Shown here one piece after another: positions 25,299 through 38,203 of a stretch of DNA of 64,000 nt. This DNA comes from Pontederia crassipes (Eukaryota > Streptophyta > Magnoliopsida > Commelinales > Pontederiaceae), in NCBI GenBank assembly GCA_030549335.1, contig CM060198.1, positions 54,631,995 through 54,695,994 on the forward strand. The letters run 5' to 3'. The notes under the pieces are model-generated. The model was given only the letters and a program-made list of their open reading frames with translations. It was not told where the DNA came from and ran no database searches. The translations under genes and the position numbers were made by a program. Every line of letters starts with the position of its first letter. Position 1 is the first letter of the stretch.

Positions 25299-25349
25299 CA
25301 CGTGGCCCATGAACAACGGAGCCCATACCACGTAACCCGGCGACGTGTC
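25299..25349 (+). promoter_or_regulatory. Cluster of ACGT-core elements upstream of the proline-rich gene
   Basis: Within 50 bases lie a G-box/ABRE (CACGTGGC, 25299-25306), a second ACGT core (CCACGTAA, about 25328-25335) and an ABRE-like ACGTGTC (25343-25349). They sit about 130-175 bases before the ATG. Multiple ACGT elements of this kind are known bZIP binding sites in ABA- and stress-responsive plant promoters. Their role here is inferred from sequence only. Confidence 0.6.
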
Positions 25350-25474
25350 AGCCATGGCACATTATTTTCCATGCAGAGTTGCTTGCAGACTCCTCAACGT
25401 CAAAAACCATCTTCTCAGTTCTCAGATGTTTTCCACCTTAACTTTTGTCATCATCATTTCGATCTGATCACATC

Positions 25475-25897
25475 ATGGTTTCCGCCATTAATCTCCTCAA
25501 AGCTTCCTCCCCGCTCTGCTGCCGCTGTCGGCCGTCGGCAACGGCGCTCACGAGAAGCCGCAGACTTCTCCGCCCCCTGGACAGCTCTCAGCAGCACGAT
25601 CTCGAGCGACCGACGCAGTTGGCGACGATGCATGCACACGGGCGAATGACGCAGGTTGCGGAGCTTTCAGATCAGGCTGCCTCTCCGGAGGTGCTGAGGG
25701 CTCCGCCGCCCGGCGGGCCTTCCCGTCCGCCCAACGACTTGCCGGGAATCGACTTGCCACCGGATATAACGCCCCCGCCGGGGGTCGATCCTCCGTTGCC
25801 GAGGACTCCGATTCCGAGGCCGGGACCGGACTTTCCGAGGTCGCCGATCCCTTCGCCGCCTGGCCCCGAGATCCCGGTGCCGCCGCCGGAAATCTGA
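25475..25897 (+). CDS. Short proline-rich protein with a possible organelle-targeting N-terminus
   Basis: An intronless 140-aa frame. Residues 1-33 (from MVSAINLLKA through the Arg-rich SRRLLR) have no acidic residue and several Arg and Ser, like a mitochondrial or plastid presequence. The middle is neutral. Residues 77-140 are a Pro-rich tail of loosely repeated units around PPDITPPPG, RTPIPRPGPDF and PSPPGPEIPVPPP. The ATG chosen is the first in good context after a CT-rich leader, and the frame is far more GC-rich than the DNA around it. The ABRE-like cluster upstream supports a real, possibly stress-induced gene. I do not recognise a specific family. Function is unknown. Confidence 0.7.
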   Translation: MVSAINLLKASSPLCCRCRPSATALTRSRRLLRPLDSSQQHDLERPTQLATMHAHGRMTQVAELSDQAASPEVLRAPPPGGPSRPPNDLPGIDLPPDITPPPGVDPPLPRTPIPRPGPDFPRSPIPSPPGPEIPVPPPEI

Positions 25898-28130
25898 TGG
25901 TCGCCTGGCTTCGTGACATAGAAGAGGCCGCGGTATAGAGATGCATTCCGATCAAGTTTGGTTTGACGTCAAAGTTGGATCCAGTGGATGCATGAAACAA
26001 TTTTTTAGCTATTTTTTGTTTGGTTCTCTTTTTCTTACCTTTTAATTGTTTATCTTTTGTAAGGAAGAAATGACATTTTATGATCATATTATTTAATTAT
26101 GGAGAGATGAGTAAAGTTAAGTGCGGTGATGCTTTATAAAAATCATATTATTTGAATATAAATTAATGAGATGAGATGAGTTGAATTAGTTTAATTTACT
26201 CTTGTTTGGATATATTAAGACTAAAAGATGATCCGAGTGCTTTTTTTTAAGAAAAAGGAACGATGATTACAAAAAGTTGAATAGTCATCATATATCAATT
26301 TTGGTTCAAACATGTCATGTCCTAAAGACAAACATAGACACTAATTTTTGTTTGTATGTTGTTTCTTTTGAATGCAGTTGACTGATGGAGATCTTTAGTT
26401 TAGTTGTGTGATTTCATTTCTCTCCTGAATCATCAAAAGATTATTCGAATGCTTTTTCCTTAAAAAGGAACGACAATAGAAAAAGAGTAGTCATCCGATA
26501 TCAATTTTTATTTATATTTTATGTTAAAAATTAAACATATTTTCAATTTTTTTGTAATTATTCTATTTAGTCAATAAAAATTTCAAAATGTATCAAAATT
26601 CAATATAGACCTTTAAGCGTGGTATGATAATCCAAGAGCATCTCGTTTGTTCACAAACGCTTTAGTCAAAAAATAAAATAGTCAAAAAATAAAATTTTTG
26701 CAAAAATAAAATTTTCGCAAAACACATTTAGACAGTGGGGACATCTAGACATGACACGGGTGAATCAAACGAAAAATGACTTGTGAATATCATTTAATAA
26801 TTGAAAAAATAAAGCTTACACAAAGTGCATAAAAAAAGTATCTAGAGATTGTGAATATCATTTAATAATTAAAAAAAACAAAGCTTACACAAAGTGCATA
26901 AAAAAAAGTCTATCTAGAGACGTGCGATCTAGACGTCGCACGAATCGAGCGAAAAATGACTATGTAACGTAGGCACACGCGCATGCGTAGACATGTTCAT
27001 TCCTTATATATGTCATGTCCATTTTTTGGTGTATATGTAGCATTTGTCAGTGGCAAATCAAGGCTAAAGCACAAGCAGTGTTCTAATCAATACTATGATT
27101 AACAGATAAATCAACCGAAGTTGTATTGAAGAATATTAATCCAAACTGGTGCTTCTTGATAAAGAAGTGCAATGAGTTGCCTTCATTTTAATTTTAATTT
27201 TCATTTACCTATCCTTGATCTCAACAAGAAAGTTCTATCCTTTTTCACTTGGAAGTAAATTGAAGTCTTACTATCATGAATTAATTACCTTCGAGTAGAT
27301 ACTTTTTTCCCCTTTTCCTTTGTCACCTCAAATCTTAATCCTCTTATTAAGACCTGCCATGAGATTCTTGGCATAGAACTATTTTTTTTAGTGAAGTCGT
27401 CTAGTTTTATTCTGATTTTAATTTGCAATTTAAAGAAAAAAGGTACAAATTTAAAACACAACAGCAGCAATGAGCCCAACAAAAACATGGGCCACATGTG
27501 GGATATCCAACACCAGCCTCATATGTATCTTTGTCTCTCTCTCTCTCTTGTGAGGTGACTCAGATTCGATTTTTAATTTTTTTTTGTCGGGGCCAAGTTT
27601 TTTTTTTGAGTTCTGAATTTTGACGAAAGTGGATTTTTTTTTCATTATCATCCTAGTGTTCTAAAAATAACGTCGTTCATTTAAATTTAATATGACGCTA
27701 ATAATTATGCATACTGATCACGAATTTGAAATCACGATCCATCATCAAGTCCGACTAATCTTTGATGTCACTCCGAATAGCATGCCCGACTATGACAGGT
27801 AGAGTCACGATCTATCATTGAGCCTAATTAATCTGGTGTTGCCCTAAGTAATATGACTATGACAGATAAAATTTCCAATAAAATTTTTTTATATTCATAA
27901 AATTTTATATTCGAGACCTTTACTTAAGTAATAAGAACTACTATCCATTCTATCCCAAAAGTTCCGTTGATACGAAAGTGGAATTTTGAATTGAACAAAT
28001 TTAACTAGTAGGAAAATTAGTGGTAGAGAGCTGAAGTCTGCATCCAGAATCAAATTCTAAAAAAATATAATATAGTATTCCTCAATAAAAAAGGGGAAAA
28101 AACAATTATTACGTTTTTGCTGACAGAAGC
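25898..28130. other. Intergenic DNA between the proline-rich gene and VTE3
   Basis: No gene is seen. The first 200 bases are probably the 3' UTR of the proline-rich gene. Near 26775-26920 a segment of about 70 bases (gtgaatatcatttaataatt onward) occurs twice in tandem. Its flanks carry related CGAAAAATGAC words. The rest is AT-rich, with a short (TC)n tract near 27535-27550. Confidence 0.55.
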
Positions 28131-28627
28131 CACAGAACAGAAGGTCACGCTTCTCTCTCTCCCTCCAAACAAAAGGCCACGCTTCTCTTCACCTCTATCT
28201 TAACCTGTGGTGACTGGCACTTCGACTCCTCCGTCCACTGCTAGCTCTTCCGCTTCCACAGCAGTCTGGTAAGCCAAGCTCCACACATCCCACGTCGTTC
28301 CTCCGAGTAAATTGCTCACTCTTTTGCTTCCAAGATGTACGATTTCATGGGGAAGGACTCGAACTAGATCAGAAAGCAGCAATCTTTCGATTGTTCATTC
28401 CTGTTTTGTTTTTGCTTTTTTTGGAAAGAAAAAAATGTTGCAACGTTTCTTCTTTCTTCGTGCACTTGGGATCAATAGATGAGTAGTGGAATGAATTCAG
28501 AATAATTCTTGACCATTCCTTTCATCAAATTGGTTTTTTTTTTCTTCTTTTGCATTAAGGTTGTTTCCTGTGGACGGGACAGTAGACTTTGCTGCTGGGA
28601 CTTTTTTCCTTTCTCTTCGCCACCTCG

Positions 28628-31093
28628 ATGGCTGCTTACGTGCTCAATGGTGCTGGTACCGTCGCGTTCTCTAAGACGAGGATCCCAAATGGCATGGGGT
28701 TCGTGGGTTCTACCCTCCATGGGAGTTCCCTTCCAAAGATGGGTCTGCTGCCCCTCAATGGTGGGATGGTGAAGACGGTCAGGACTTTGGCACCAAGGTG
28801 CAGCCTTTCCTCCTCCAGGCCTGCCTCCCAGCCAAGGTTCATCCAGCACAAGCAGGAAGCTTTTTGGTTCTATAGATTCTTGTCCCTAGTGTATGACCAT
28901 ATTATTAACCCTGGACATTGGACTGAGGACATGAGGGACGAGGCCCTGGAGCCTGCCGAGCTCTTCGACAGTAGATTCAAGGTTGTCGATGTTGGCGGAG
29001 GCACTGGATTCACCACGTTGGGTATAGTTAAGCATGTGAACCCCAAGAACGTCACCATCCTTGATCAGTCGCCGCACCAACTCGCCAAGGCTAGAGAAAA
29101 GGAGGCGCTGAAGGAGTGCACCATCATTGAGGGGGATGCTGAGGACCTTCCTTTCCCGACCGACTCAGTGGATCGGTATATTTCTGCTGGAAGGTGAGAT
29201 TTTTGCCCTGTCCATGTTTTGATTGTCGAATTGTCTGAGTGATGTGAACTTGTAAGATGAGTTTTTACTATATCTTAATTGAACTCTGTTATGAACCGAG
29301 ATGATATGCCTATAGCCTATTTTCAGGAGAACAGGAGTCTTTTGATTGGGACTACTGTTAATAGCTAATTCTTTCATTCTCCTTCAGGACAGAAGCACAT
29401 ACATTTGGTACCATGTACAAATTATTCCACTTCTGATATCACAGCATAGTTTAAATTGTGTTTCAGGTTCTGGAACCAAATTATTTTCCAGTTAAAATAT
29501 AAAGTTCAAGCTTCCCGCAATTTGAACATCCATATGTGTCACAACTAACATAACAAGAAAAAAGTAGCTGGATGGTCCTGTTGATTAGCTTTAGTTGCTT
29601 GATGCAGTTCCCTGCATAAGAGGCTAGAGAAGATTGATTCAAGTATATTATCCGTAGAGATTGATTGTTCTAATGTAGTATAGAGAAGACTGCGTGAAAT
29701 ACGATATGTGTAGAGATTGATTGTTCTTAGGCCTTTTCTAACGATTATATTATGATTCTTTTCCAGTATCGAGTATTGGCCTGATCCACAACGTGGAATC
29801 ACAGAAGCCTACAGGGTGTTGAAGCTTGGAGGATTAGCTTGTATCATTGGTCCTGTTTACCCCACATTTTGGCTATCTCGATTTTTTGCTGACGTGTGGA
29901 TGCTATTCCCCAAGGAAGAAGAATATATCGAGTGGTTCAAGAAGGCTGGTTTCAGGGATGTAAAATTGAAAAGGATTGGCCCTAAGTGGTACCGTGGTGT
30001 TCGTCGGCATGGTCTGATTATGGGATGCTCTGTTACAGGTGTCAAAAGGGAAACTGGTGAATCACCGTTGCAGGTAATCTTTGTTTTGAACCTGCATAGA
30101 ATGTGGTTCAGGTTTATTTTTTTTATTTTCCTGCATTTTCAAAAATCCTACCTCCATATGATGTTTTTATCAGACAAGGTGCTGCATGCTCCAAATTTGT
30201 TAGCTAATCAGGTTATTTTCCTTATTTTGTCTCACATGATAGCATGGTTGCCACATCGCTTTCATATTGTCCTGTATTGCTAGATATCATGTACTGATAT
30301 ACATGTTGCATATTCTACTTATGTTTAGGTGAAAGTTACCAAGTAATTTGATTACACCTTATTAAAATATTCAAGTCCGCCCCCATAATTTTCCATCGTT
30401 TTGGGAAAGAAAGATCACATTATTTATCTCATGTATAAGAGCAGTTTTTCCACATTCTTTTTCATGGTTCAGATCTATTTTGAGACGGTGCATGGTGGTG
30501 GATGACTTGGCATGTTGTTGTCTCCTTATTCATACATTTCAAAGGAACACAATGGCGACACACAAATAGGAGTATAAGATACTCGTGGTGGAGGGTTAAC
30601 AGATATTTCAATTGTCATAGGACTATGAAAGCTCAGGGATTATCATCGGCCAATCTATGCCACACTATGATCTTGTCAAGAATGAAAAGCAACACAAATG
30701 GAAGACATCCTTTCATTGAAAGCACGTTCTTAGTCTTAGGAAAATTGCTGAACCTGATAATTTTTTCAGATCATGCTAGTGCATTCGTAGGATATGAAGT
30801 CTTGCTAAATCTTTTACAGTTTTCAGATCATGCAAATTTTACTAATTATTATTATTATTATTATGTAATTCACATGTTTTACTTATATTATAAAATGTGA
30901 TATTCTCTGACTATGTGATTCTTGTACCATGTTGTAGCTTGGTCCGAAGGCCGAGGATGTGAAGAAGCCCTTCAATCCATTTTCATTCCTCTTGCGCTTC
31001 ATCTTAGGCACTCTCGCATCAGCATATTACGTCTGGGTGCCGATTTACATGTGGATTAAAGACAAGATAGTCCCCAAAGGAATGCCAATATAA
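28628..31093 (+). CDS. MPBQ/MSBQ methyltransferase, chloroplastic (VTE3)
   Basis: Predicted 342-aa plastid enzyme in three exons: 28628-29193, 29767-30073, 30938-31093, with GT-AG junctions in consistent phase. It methylates 2-methyl-6-phytyl- and 2-methyl-6-solanesyl-benzoquinol with S-adenosylmethionine. It serves both tocopherol (vitamin E) and plastoquinone synthesis at the inner envelope. Residues 1 to about 57 form a transit peptide rich in Ser, Gly and basic residues. The mature part opens with RFIQHKQEAFWFYRFLS. Motif I of the SAM-binding fold is DVGGGTGFTTLG (121-132), followed by TILDQSPHQLAKA and GDAEDLPF. The C-terminal exon supplies a hydrophobic segment at about 307-331 that anchors the enzyme in the envelope, then WIKDKIVPKGMPI. 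All family signatures are intact and the length is normal. The start gives MAAYVLNG, a usual transit-peptide beginning. A leader intron from about 28268 (TCTG|GTAAGCC) to AG at about 28557 is possible. Confidence 0.95.
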
Positions 31094-33008
31094 AAGGGAT
31101 TCCAGGCAAAGCCAGGAGACAACAAACCTAGTGTTGATTGATCAATTTGCATGTGAGGGCTATCTCTTCATTTCTTTTCTGCTTGGACGACTTTTGCTTG
31201 TGTTAAATGTTAATAAGAGATGTTCATGGAAAGCTTAGCTTAGTTTTTGTTGTACCTGTTTGTATGTGCTCTTCCTGCATGTTGTATGACTCTTCATATG
31301 TAGATCAGCTGTTGTGGAGGTCCATTTTGAATCCTAACTTCTATCTGCTGAACTTGTATCATCTGCTGCCATTATCTACATCACATTTTGGCATTTCGCT
31401 TTTCGCGAATTCCGATTATATTTGCTAATCTTGATGAAGTTGCGAGATGAGGTTCAAATATAAAGATAAAATGAATTGATCAAGAATCAAAACTTGTCCC
31501 TTCTTTGTCAACTTTATAAATTTTGAAGCACAAGGTTTTCCTTCACTTGATGCAACTGATTTTGTCACACTTGTTTTAAAAGATGGAGAATCTTAGGTTA
31601 TCATGTTGGGAATCAATGAATAAAAAAATTATTATCAGGATTAATGGTCTAAAATAAGTAATTGATACGAGCATGAATTCATACTCTCGTATTCGTATGC
31701 TTCAAAATTTTAGAATCTTCAAAATATGGCTCGTCAAATTTTAATAATTGTACTATTGGAATTGAATTCTTCAAAATACAGCCGTCTTGAGAATCTTTGT
31801 TTTCCAACTGGATCTATTAGTTTTGTCTCATGCTTGACATTTTGAGAAGAAAAGATGACAAAAGTTTTCTTATAAATCCATTCATGGTTGAAGAAAATGG
31901 GGACCTAGTCCAGCTAAAAACAAAATATGATTATAATAATACATTAAACTTGATTAATTTTAATAATATTTATTTATCTATTTCAATTTATTCTTAATTT
32001 TTTGGATCCGACCCGATCGCTGAGTCATATCGGATCTCGCTGAGTCATATCGGATCGAGACTGAGTCCGAGTCCGAGTGGTCGTCCCACCTCATTTGGAA
32101 TACTACTACAATAACCAAAGTTAAGATAACGGACTCTATTGAAAGAAATATTTTCTCTAACGTAAATCAAGAATCTTAAGAGGCAAAGATCATAATAACA
32201 ACAAACTTTAATCTTCATCTTCATTTTTGACATCCGATTTTAATCAAATCGGTGACGATCGAAATAAACTCCACGGTATATTTTATTTAGAGATGTCCAT
32301 CCAATGTATACATAAACAATGCTTAAATCAAATTTTGTTCATAAAAAAATCTTTATCACGCGTAGACTTTCTGATAATATGTTTTGAATCTTAACTCAAT
32401 TATAATTATACATGATCCTTATGTTGTTCAAATGCTTAAATAAAGGGGGCGGCCCTGTCCCTTATGGCGATCTCGCTATCCAGACAACGAGTCTAAAGGT
32501 GAGGATTTAGGAGGATTCCTTGCGGGAGCTCGGAGGCAGAGCTCTCCAAATCTAAATAATTTTAGAATTTTTATTTTTTATTTTATATTAGACTACACTA
32601 TATAAACTTTATGACGACTTGATTATTTCATATTCTTATAATCATTAATATTCAATATTTTATAATAAAAAAAGTCGTCGTCATCTGATATAGCCCAGTT
32701 CAAAGTTCAGACATACCCTAATTCAAGGTGAATGTAAATTTTTTGAAGAAGGAAATTAGAAATCACTAACAGAATACAATAAATCTAGATAAACGGGTTG
32801 TCAAAAAATAAATTGAACTAAAATAAGTTAAAATCGATCTTATTGAGTTGTTGAATCAAAGAGGACACTTCATGTCTATTGAAAAACGTCTTAACAAGCT
32901 AAAATAATTTTGAAACTCGATAATTTTACGTAAGCTCAAATCGTAAATTTGAAATCCTACGTAAAATCTTATAAATTATAGAAATATCTCATAATACAAG
33001 AATTACAA
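31094..33008. other. 3' flank of VTE3 and intergenic DNA
   Basis: The first few hundred bases are the likely 3' UTR of VTE3. The rest is AT-rich and geneless. A 21-base segment containing CTGAGTCATATCGGATC occurs twice in tandem at about 32021-32056. A less AT-rich patch at about 32446-32555 shows no recognisable frame. Confidence 0.5.
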
Positions 33009-33132
33009 GTTCAAATTCAAATCTTGAAGGCCCACCTAATTAAGTCAGAGTATAGGATTATGTTTGGGACTTAGTCGTCCTTATCCCATACTCTGACTTA
33101 ATTAGGTGGGCCTTCAAGATTTGAATTTGAAC
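33009..33132. repeat. Perfect 45-bp inverted repeat with a 34-base spacer
   Basis: Arm 33009-33053 (starts GTTCAAATTCAAATCTTGAA) is the exact reverse complement of arm 33088-33132. A transcript would fold into a 45-bp stem without mismatch, capped by a 34-base loop. No known mature plant miRNA that I recognise lies in the arms. It could be a young inverted duplication, a small foldback element or a hairpin source of small RNA. Confidence 0.9.
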
Positions 33133-34339
33133 CTAAAATCATCGGGGTTACGAACTAAGTCATCTCGAAGATTAAATTGGGATGATCCCATTGTCTCAAT
33201 TTAATTTAATTTTAAAATAAAACATTTTAAATAAATCAATAAAAATATAAATAACTTGAAACCCTTTTCTTATTATTTATTATCAATAAGATCATTTCAT
33301 ATATCACATATTTAAAAATTTTATAATATAATGCATAAATATATTTATATCACATCATATTAACATAAATATGTACCAAAGGAAGTTGGAGTAGAGTGAA
33401 TCACAACTTTTCACCGTTTAAGCAAAAATTTAGAATTTGAACTTTGTGACCATAAAAAAATTTCGTCAGGAACTTCATCTGCCTTAGCCAAGCATACTAT
33501 CTGAATGACACCAGACTCGATGATGAATTAAAATTCTAATCTATAATCAGTGTGCATGACTCTTAACATCGTGTGAGTTTGAACGATCGTCGTCAATTTT
33601 CGAATACTAAATACTAAGATGACAATTGGAAAAAAATGTATGAAATAAAACATAATTCATTCAACTTTCGATTCTACTCTCAAAATTTAATCAAATGTTA
33701 GAACAATTACTGTCGCTTCTCAATGTTTTTATTTGACCATTTTATCCCTACTTTTACACCATCAATCTACCGTTTCATTCTTACCTTTCGGAGACGAGAG
33801 AAGATGCTATCTTGTCACATAAAAGATGTTCTAAAATGATCAAACTTCAACGTCATATATAAAAAGATGTCACACAATATTTTCACACTTTAGAAATATT
33901 ATTTGATCAAAATATCAATTGTGTCAATATATCCATTAAAATTAGGAGTCAAAATAATAAAAATGATAGAAAATATTTTTGAACAAATATATAGTCCTAC
34001 ATATAAACTGAGACTAAGTCTTTCCAATTTCATTAGATTCTATAATTGGATTCTATTGGGTTTACTTTGATTCTATTACTTAATCCGAGTTTGAATCGAG
34101 TTCACTCGATTTTATATTCTAGATTCCTAAACTCTATAGTCTTACGAGTTGACTCTAGATTTTAAATACCATGACCCAGATGCATTTTGAATAGAATTAG
34201 TCTAAAAATAAATCCTCAATAATGAGTTCAAAGGATTACATGATCCAAATGCCAAGTAGACTTTCTCACAAGTGAATGGTGACGAAACAATGCAAGAAGA
34301 TGAACCCTAAACCCTACAAGATTGAGGTCTGAAAATAAT
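33133..34339. other. AT-rich intergenic DNA
   Basis: No gene, repeat or motif that I can support. Frames are short and random-looking. Confidence 0.6.
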
Positions 34340-34342
34340 TCT

Positions 34343-34696
34343 CACTACATCAAAAAAGTTTTTTTAGAAACTAAACACATTAGTTCCTAGAACATCAATT
34401 TTAGTCTTTAATATTTTTTGAGACCAAAATATTTTGGTCTCCCATGGTCTCTACAAGCTGGTCATTAAAGATTTTTAGTGACAAAAAATTTACATCCACT
34501 TTCCGAATTCAAGTTGATTATGTTTCGCCATTAGTCTTTAAAGAATGATCTTTTAGTGATCATAAACTAAATATTAATTTCAAATGAATAAGAACTTGAG
34601 ACTAATATCACATTAGTATCTAATATTTATACTTTTAAGAATCAAATATAATTAATTCATAAAAATTGATCAACAAATCATAATTTTATTGTAGTG
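34343..34696. mobile_element. Non-autonomous CACTA (EnSpm-type) element
   Basis: This 354-bp element begins CACTACATCAAAAAAG and ends ATTTTATTGTAGTG. A 3-bp duplication TCT lies at 34340-34342 and 34697-34699. The CACTA terminus and 3-bp duplication define the superfamily. Inside are several copies of TAGT/ACTA words, such as TTTTAGTGA, but no transposase frame. Confidence 0.88.
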
Positions 34697-34921
34697 TCTG
34701 ATGCCAAATTTGTTGGTGTGGTTGCCCAATTATTGACACATGAAATTCGGAAAAACTTTCAACTTTATTACTACGATCAATAATGCAAAATAATAAATTG
34801 GATGCAAAAAAAAACATGAACCCGTATTGAAAGGTTCCAAAAGTCTACACTACTGAGCAAAAATAAAACACTAAAATCCTAAAGAAATAAGAGAAGAAAC
34901 TCCCAAACTAACATCATCATC

Positions 34922-35002
<81 letters not shown>
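34922..35002. repeat. (AAT)n microsatellite
   Basis: About 27 units of a pure AAT repeat. A short (TTA)n tract lies nearby at about 35343-35366. Confidence 0.95.
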
Positions 35003-35004
<2 letters not shown>

Positions 35005-35890
35005 TTTTCATAAATTTTTTCCTAAACAATTTAGAAATAAATAATAAATAAGATAACAATCATGCGAAGCTATTATACTAGATTAATCAATTTTTTTTTC
35101 ATGAGTTATTTTTTCTTTTTTTAACTAGAATAAATAGTTGATGTCATAATGAAGTGTAAATATAATAACCAGAAAAAACGCATAAAACAAAAGACGACTC
35201 GTATCTTGATGTTTCGCTGAACGCCACGACTTCTATTTTGTACTCGGTAACATCTAAAGAAGATGAAGAAATTGTCAAAAAAAATGACAAAATTAATCAA
35301 AGTTTTACCTATTTAGTTTCGTTATTAATTTACTACTACTGCTATTATTATTATTATTATTATTCCAAGTTAATATTTTAATCATTTAAACCATTTTTTA
35401 TTGTCGGTCCCTGATTTTGGTGAAGTAACGTCGACGGCTCAACTCACGTTATACTAATTGTTACGATACAGATCACATATTGAAAATCGGTTAATCATTA
35501 AATTCAACTAATTCGATAAAATCGTTTCGCGTCGTGCATCTATTCAACGAGAAAAAATTGCTTTATCATTCCACTGCTTATACCATTTTTTTATCCTCAA
35601 ATCTCGGGGGTCAAATTTGTGAGTAATAGCGAGAATAACAGCCCTTTATTGTCATAATTTAACAGTTGATAAAAAATTTAAGAAATATTCAAATTTCGGT
35701 CCTATCAGATGCCGTGGAGCATCAGATCGACGGCTTTGGTCAATCTCTGGACCGTCTATACCTAAAAGATTTCTGGAACTTGGACGGAGTCGTAAAAGAT
35801 TTCTTTTAATTTTATTTTATTTTAAGTTGGATTAATTGAAAGCCACGTATATATAATATCGACTAACATGAGCCATGAAAAAAGTCACCA
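35003..35890. other. Intergenic DNA before the calmodulin-like duplication
   Basis: AT-rich and without a supported gene. It ends where similarity between the two duplication units begins. Confidence 0.5.
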
Positions 35891-36851
35891 ATTTTGATCA
35901 AAATTTATTGCACGCCCGAACATAAAATTGGTAGGTTCTCAAAATATTATTTCATAATAATTTAGGAATGTAAAAGAAATCAGACCAACATGAAAAATCT
36001 ATCCGATCTGAAAAAAATTAAAAATTAAGAATCCGAATATAATTTAGTATGATTTTTAATAAATTTAAATTCACCTACTAAAATTAGGATCCTACCTAAA
36101 AAAAATCGTAGGGGACCGTGAAGTCCATTTTTTTATTTATATAATTAATACATACGTTATTACTTATTTTATTTTAGATATAATATTTTTTGTATAAAAT
36201 TTCATCACATTATCAAGCTCTATTAATAACTTTAAAATTTTAGTGGTATATTTTATATTCAATATAAATTAAAATATTTTATATTAATTTTAATTTTTTT
36301 TTATATTTTTAAAATATAATTATATAAAAGTAGAGCTAAAAAAAGTCATAGGAAAAAATCGACCCGTTAAAAGGTGATTTTTTTTTCAAAATGATTTTAA
36401 GATAATTTTTAATTATAAAAATCATTTTAGACCGAAAAATCCACTTACCCGAACTACTTTCACAGTTTCATTCTTATTTCATATTTCTATTTTTATACAT
36501 ATATTTATTTTTTATTAAAAACGAAAATACCAGTAAATACGTTTCAATAATTGATGACAGATGTATTGGAAATGATTCGTTCATCCTTTTGGTGACGTTT
36601 GCGTTTGCGTTAGAAAAAGTAAACCGTGTCGCACTGTGTCAACACCGACGAAGTCAAACCCAGTTTTACTCCGCACCCTTTAAAAGGAAGCCCTGCGAGG
36701 ATTTCTACAAGCGCCACAGAAAAAAAAAAGTAACTCCATTCGTGCGCCTTCGCCTTCTTCCAAGTTCTGCTCCAGGGGACAAGCTACAACTAACGATCTC
36801 TGAGATAGTAGGGAGAGAGAGAGAGAAAGATATATAGAGTTCTTGGTAACT

Positions 36852-38203
36852 ATGGATCACTTGAAAGAGGTCCAGATCGCCGAGTTCCAAGAAGCCTTCT
36901 GCCCGGTCGACAATGGTGGAGATGGTCAGTAGATGGTTGCTGTTCTTGATCTGTTCAAAGCTCCCCCGTTTCTTTTCTTCTTTATAGCTTCTTTCTCTTC
37001 CTCTCCCCTTCCCTCCACTGTCAGCCGAACCAACATAAATTGCAGCAGATATAACAGTGTTTTGATTCCTTTAGAATATTAATGCCACACAGTGTAATCT
37101 GCTTAAGTTACTAGGCATGTTCAGATGATATCTAAACCGTGTTTACAGGATTATCAGTTCTTCCGCTGGCAAAGTTATGCTATCACATTCATCATTCAAT
37201 AAATACTCGATGATTTTTGGCAACTAAATGCACACGTAAAAATATATCGAACTTGTAGTACTACGAGAAAAATGAAACACGAGCACTGTAGTTAATTTAA
37301 TGTCAGTCTTAGTTAGTGGTTTGGATTAATAGTAGTGAAAAGATGAATTTGTCAAAGTCCAAGTTTCCTTGCTACTTTTAAAAGTTCCCCTAAGCGATTC
37401 CTGTTGCTGTGCTGTCCAATTCCAAAACTTTTTATGCTCTGTTGACGCCTGTGACATTTCCATTTCGACTGAGGACCATTTCCAACTTTTGCAGGATGGA
37501 TTACGTTGAAAGAACTAGCCGCAGTCATCAGATCTCTCGGTCAGAACCCAACTGAGGAAAGGCTGCTGAGAATGATGAATCAAGTCGGTGCAGATGGCAG
37601 CGAGGCCACAGAATTCAGAGAGTTCTTGAGTCTGATGGAACAGAAAATTAAGGTAAAATAAGACCTTTTGCTTACAAATTTTTTAGAGTTCCCTCGATTT
37701 CAACATGTTCAGTATGTGTAGAACAGTTGATCATCTGGTTTTCTCCCTACTTGCAGGAGACTGATGCAGAGGAGGAGCTAAAAGAAGCTTTCAAGGTGTT
37801 TGACAAGGATCAAAATGGCTATATCTCAGATAGTGAGGTCAGTCTAATCTAAATTTTCCTATTGCAGCACACAGGAGTTTCAAGTTTTGTGGAAGATTCC
37901 AATTTAAGCCTTGTTCAACAAATGTAATTGTTCAAGCAGACAAAAAGAAGCTCAATCTACATTAACATTCACAGGAAACTTCAGATGCTGTTTTTTTTTT
38001 GCTTAAATTCTTATCATGTTGTGAACATTTTGTGTGTAATACAGCTGCGGAACGTGATGATCAGTTTAGGCGAAAGGTTAACTGATCAAGAGGTGGAACA
38101 GATGATAATGGTTGCAGATCTTGATGGCGATGGACTAGTGAACTATGACGATTTCGTGCGGACGATGATGAGCGCCAAAATTTCCTGTTTTTTTACCCTT
38201 TAG
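36852..38203 (+). CDS. Calmodulin-like protein (CML8/CML11 type), copy A
   Basis: Predicted 156-aa calcium sensor in four exons: 36852-36924, 37495-37652, 37757-37837, 38045-38203, all GT-AG and in phase. Intron 1 falls inside the first EF-hand, as in plant calmodulin genes. EF1 loop 20-31 (DNGGDGWITLKE) has Gly where Asp is usual at position 3. EF2 loop 56-67 ([12 protein letters not shown]) has lost the first Asp, the central Gly and the hydrophobic residue at position 8, and probably does not bind calcium. EF3 (93-104, [12 protein letters not shown]) is intact. EF4 (129-140, [12 protein letters not shown]) ends in Asp instead of Glu, which tends to weaken or change ion choice. The central linker and EF3 helix ([11 protein letters not shown]) are close to CML8/CML11. 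The C-terminus ends in a short Cys/Phe stretch (ISCFFTL). A TTTAAAA box at about 36679 and a TGACG word upstream may belong to the promoter. Confidence 0.9.
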
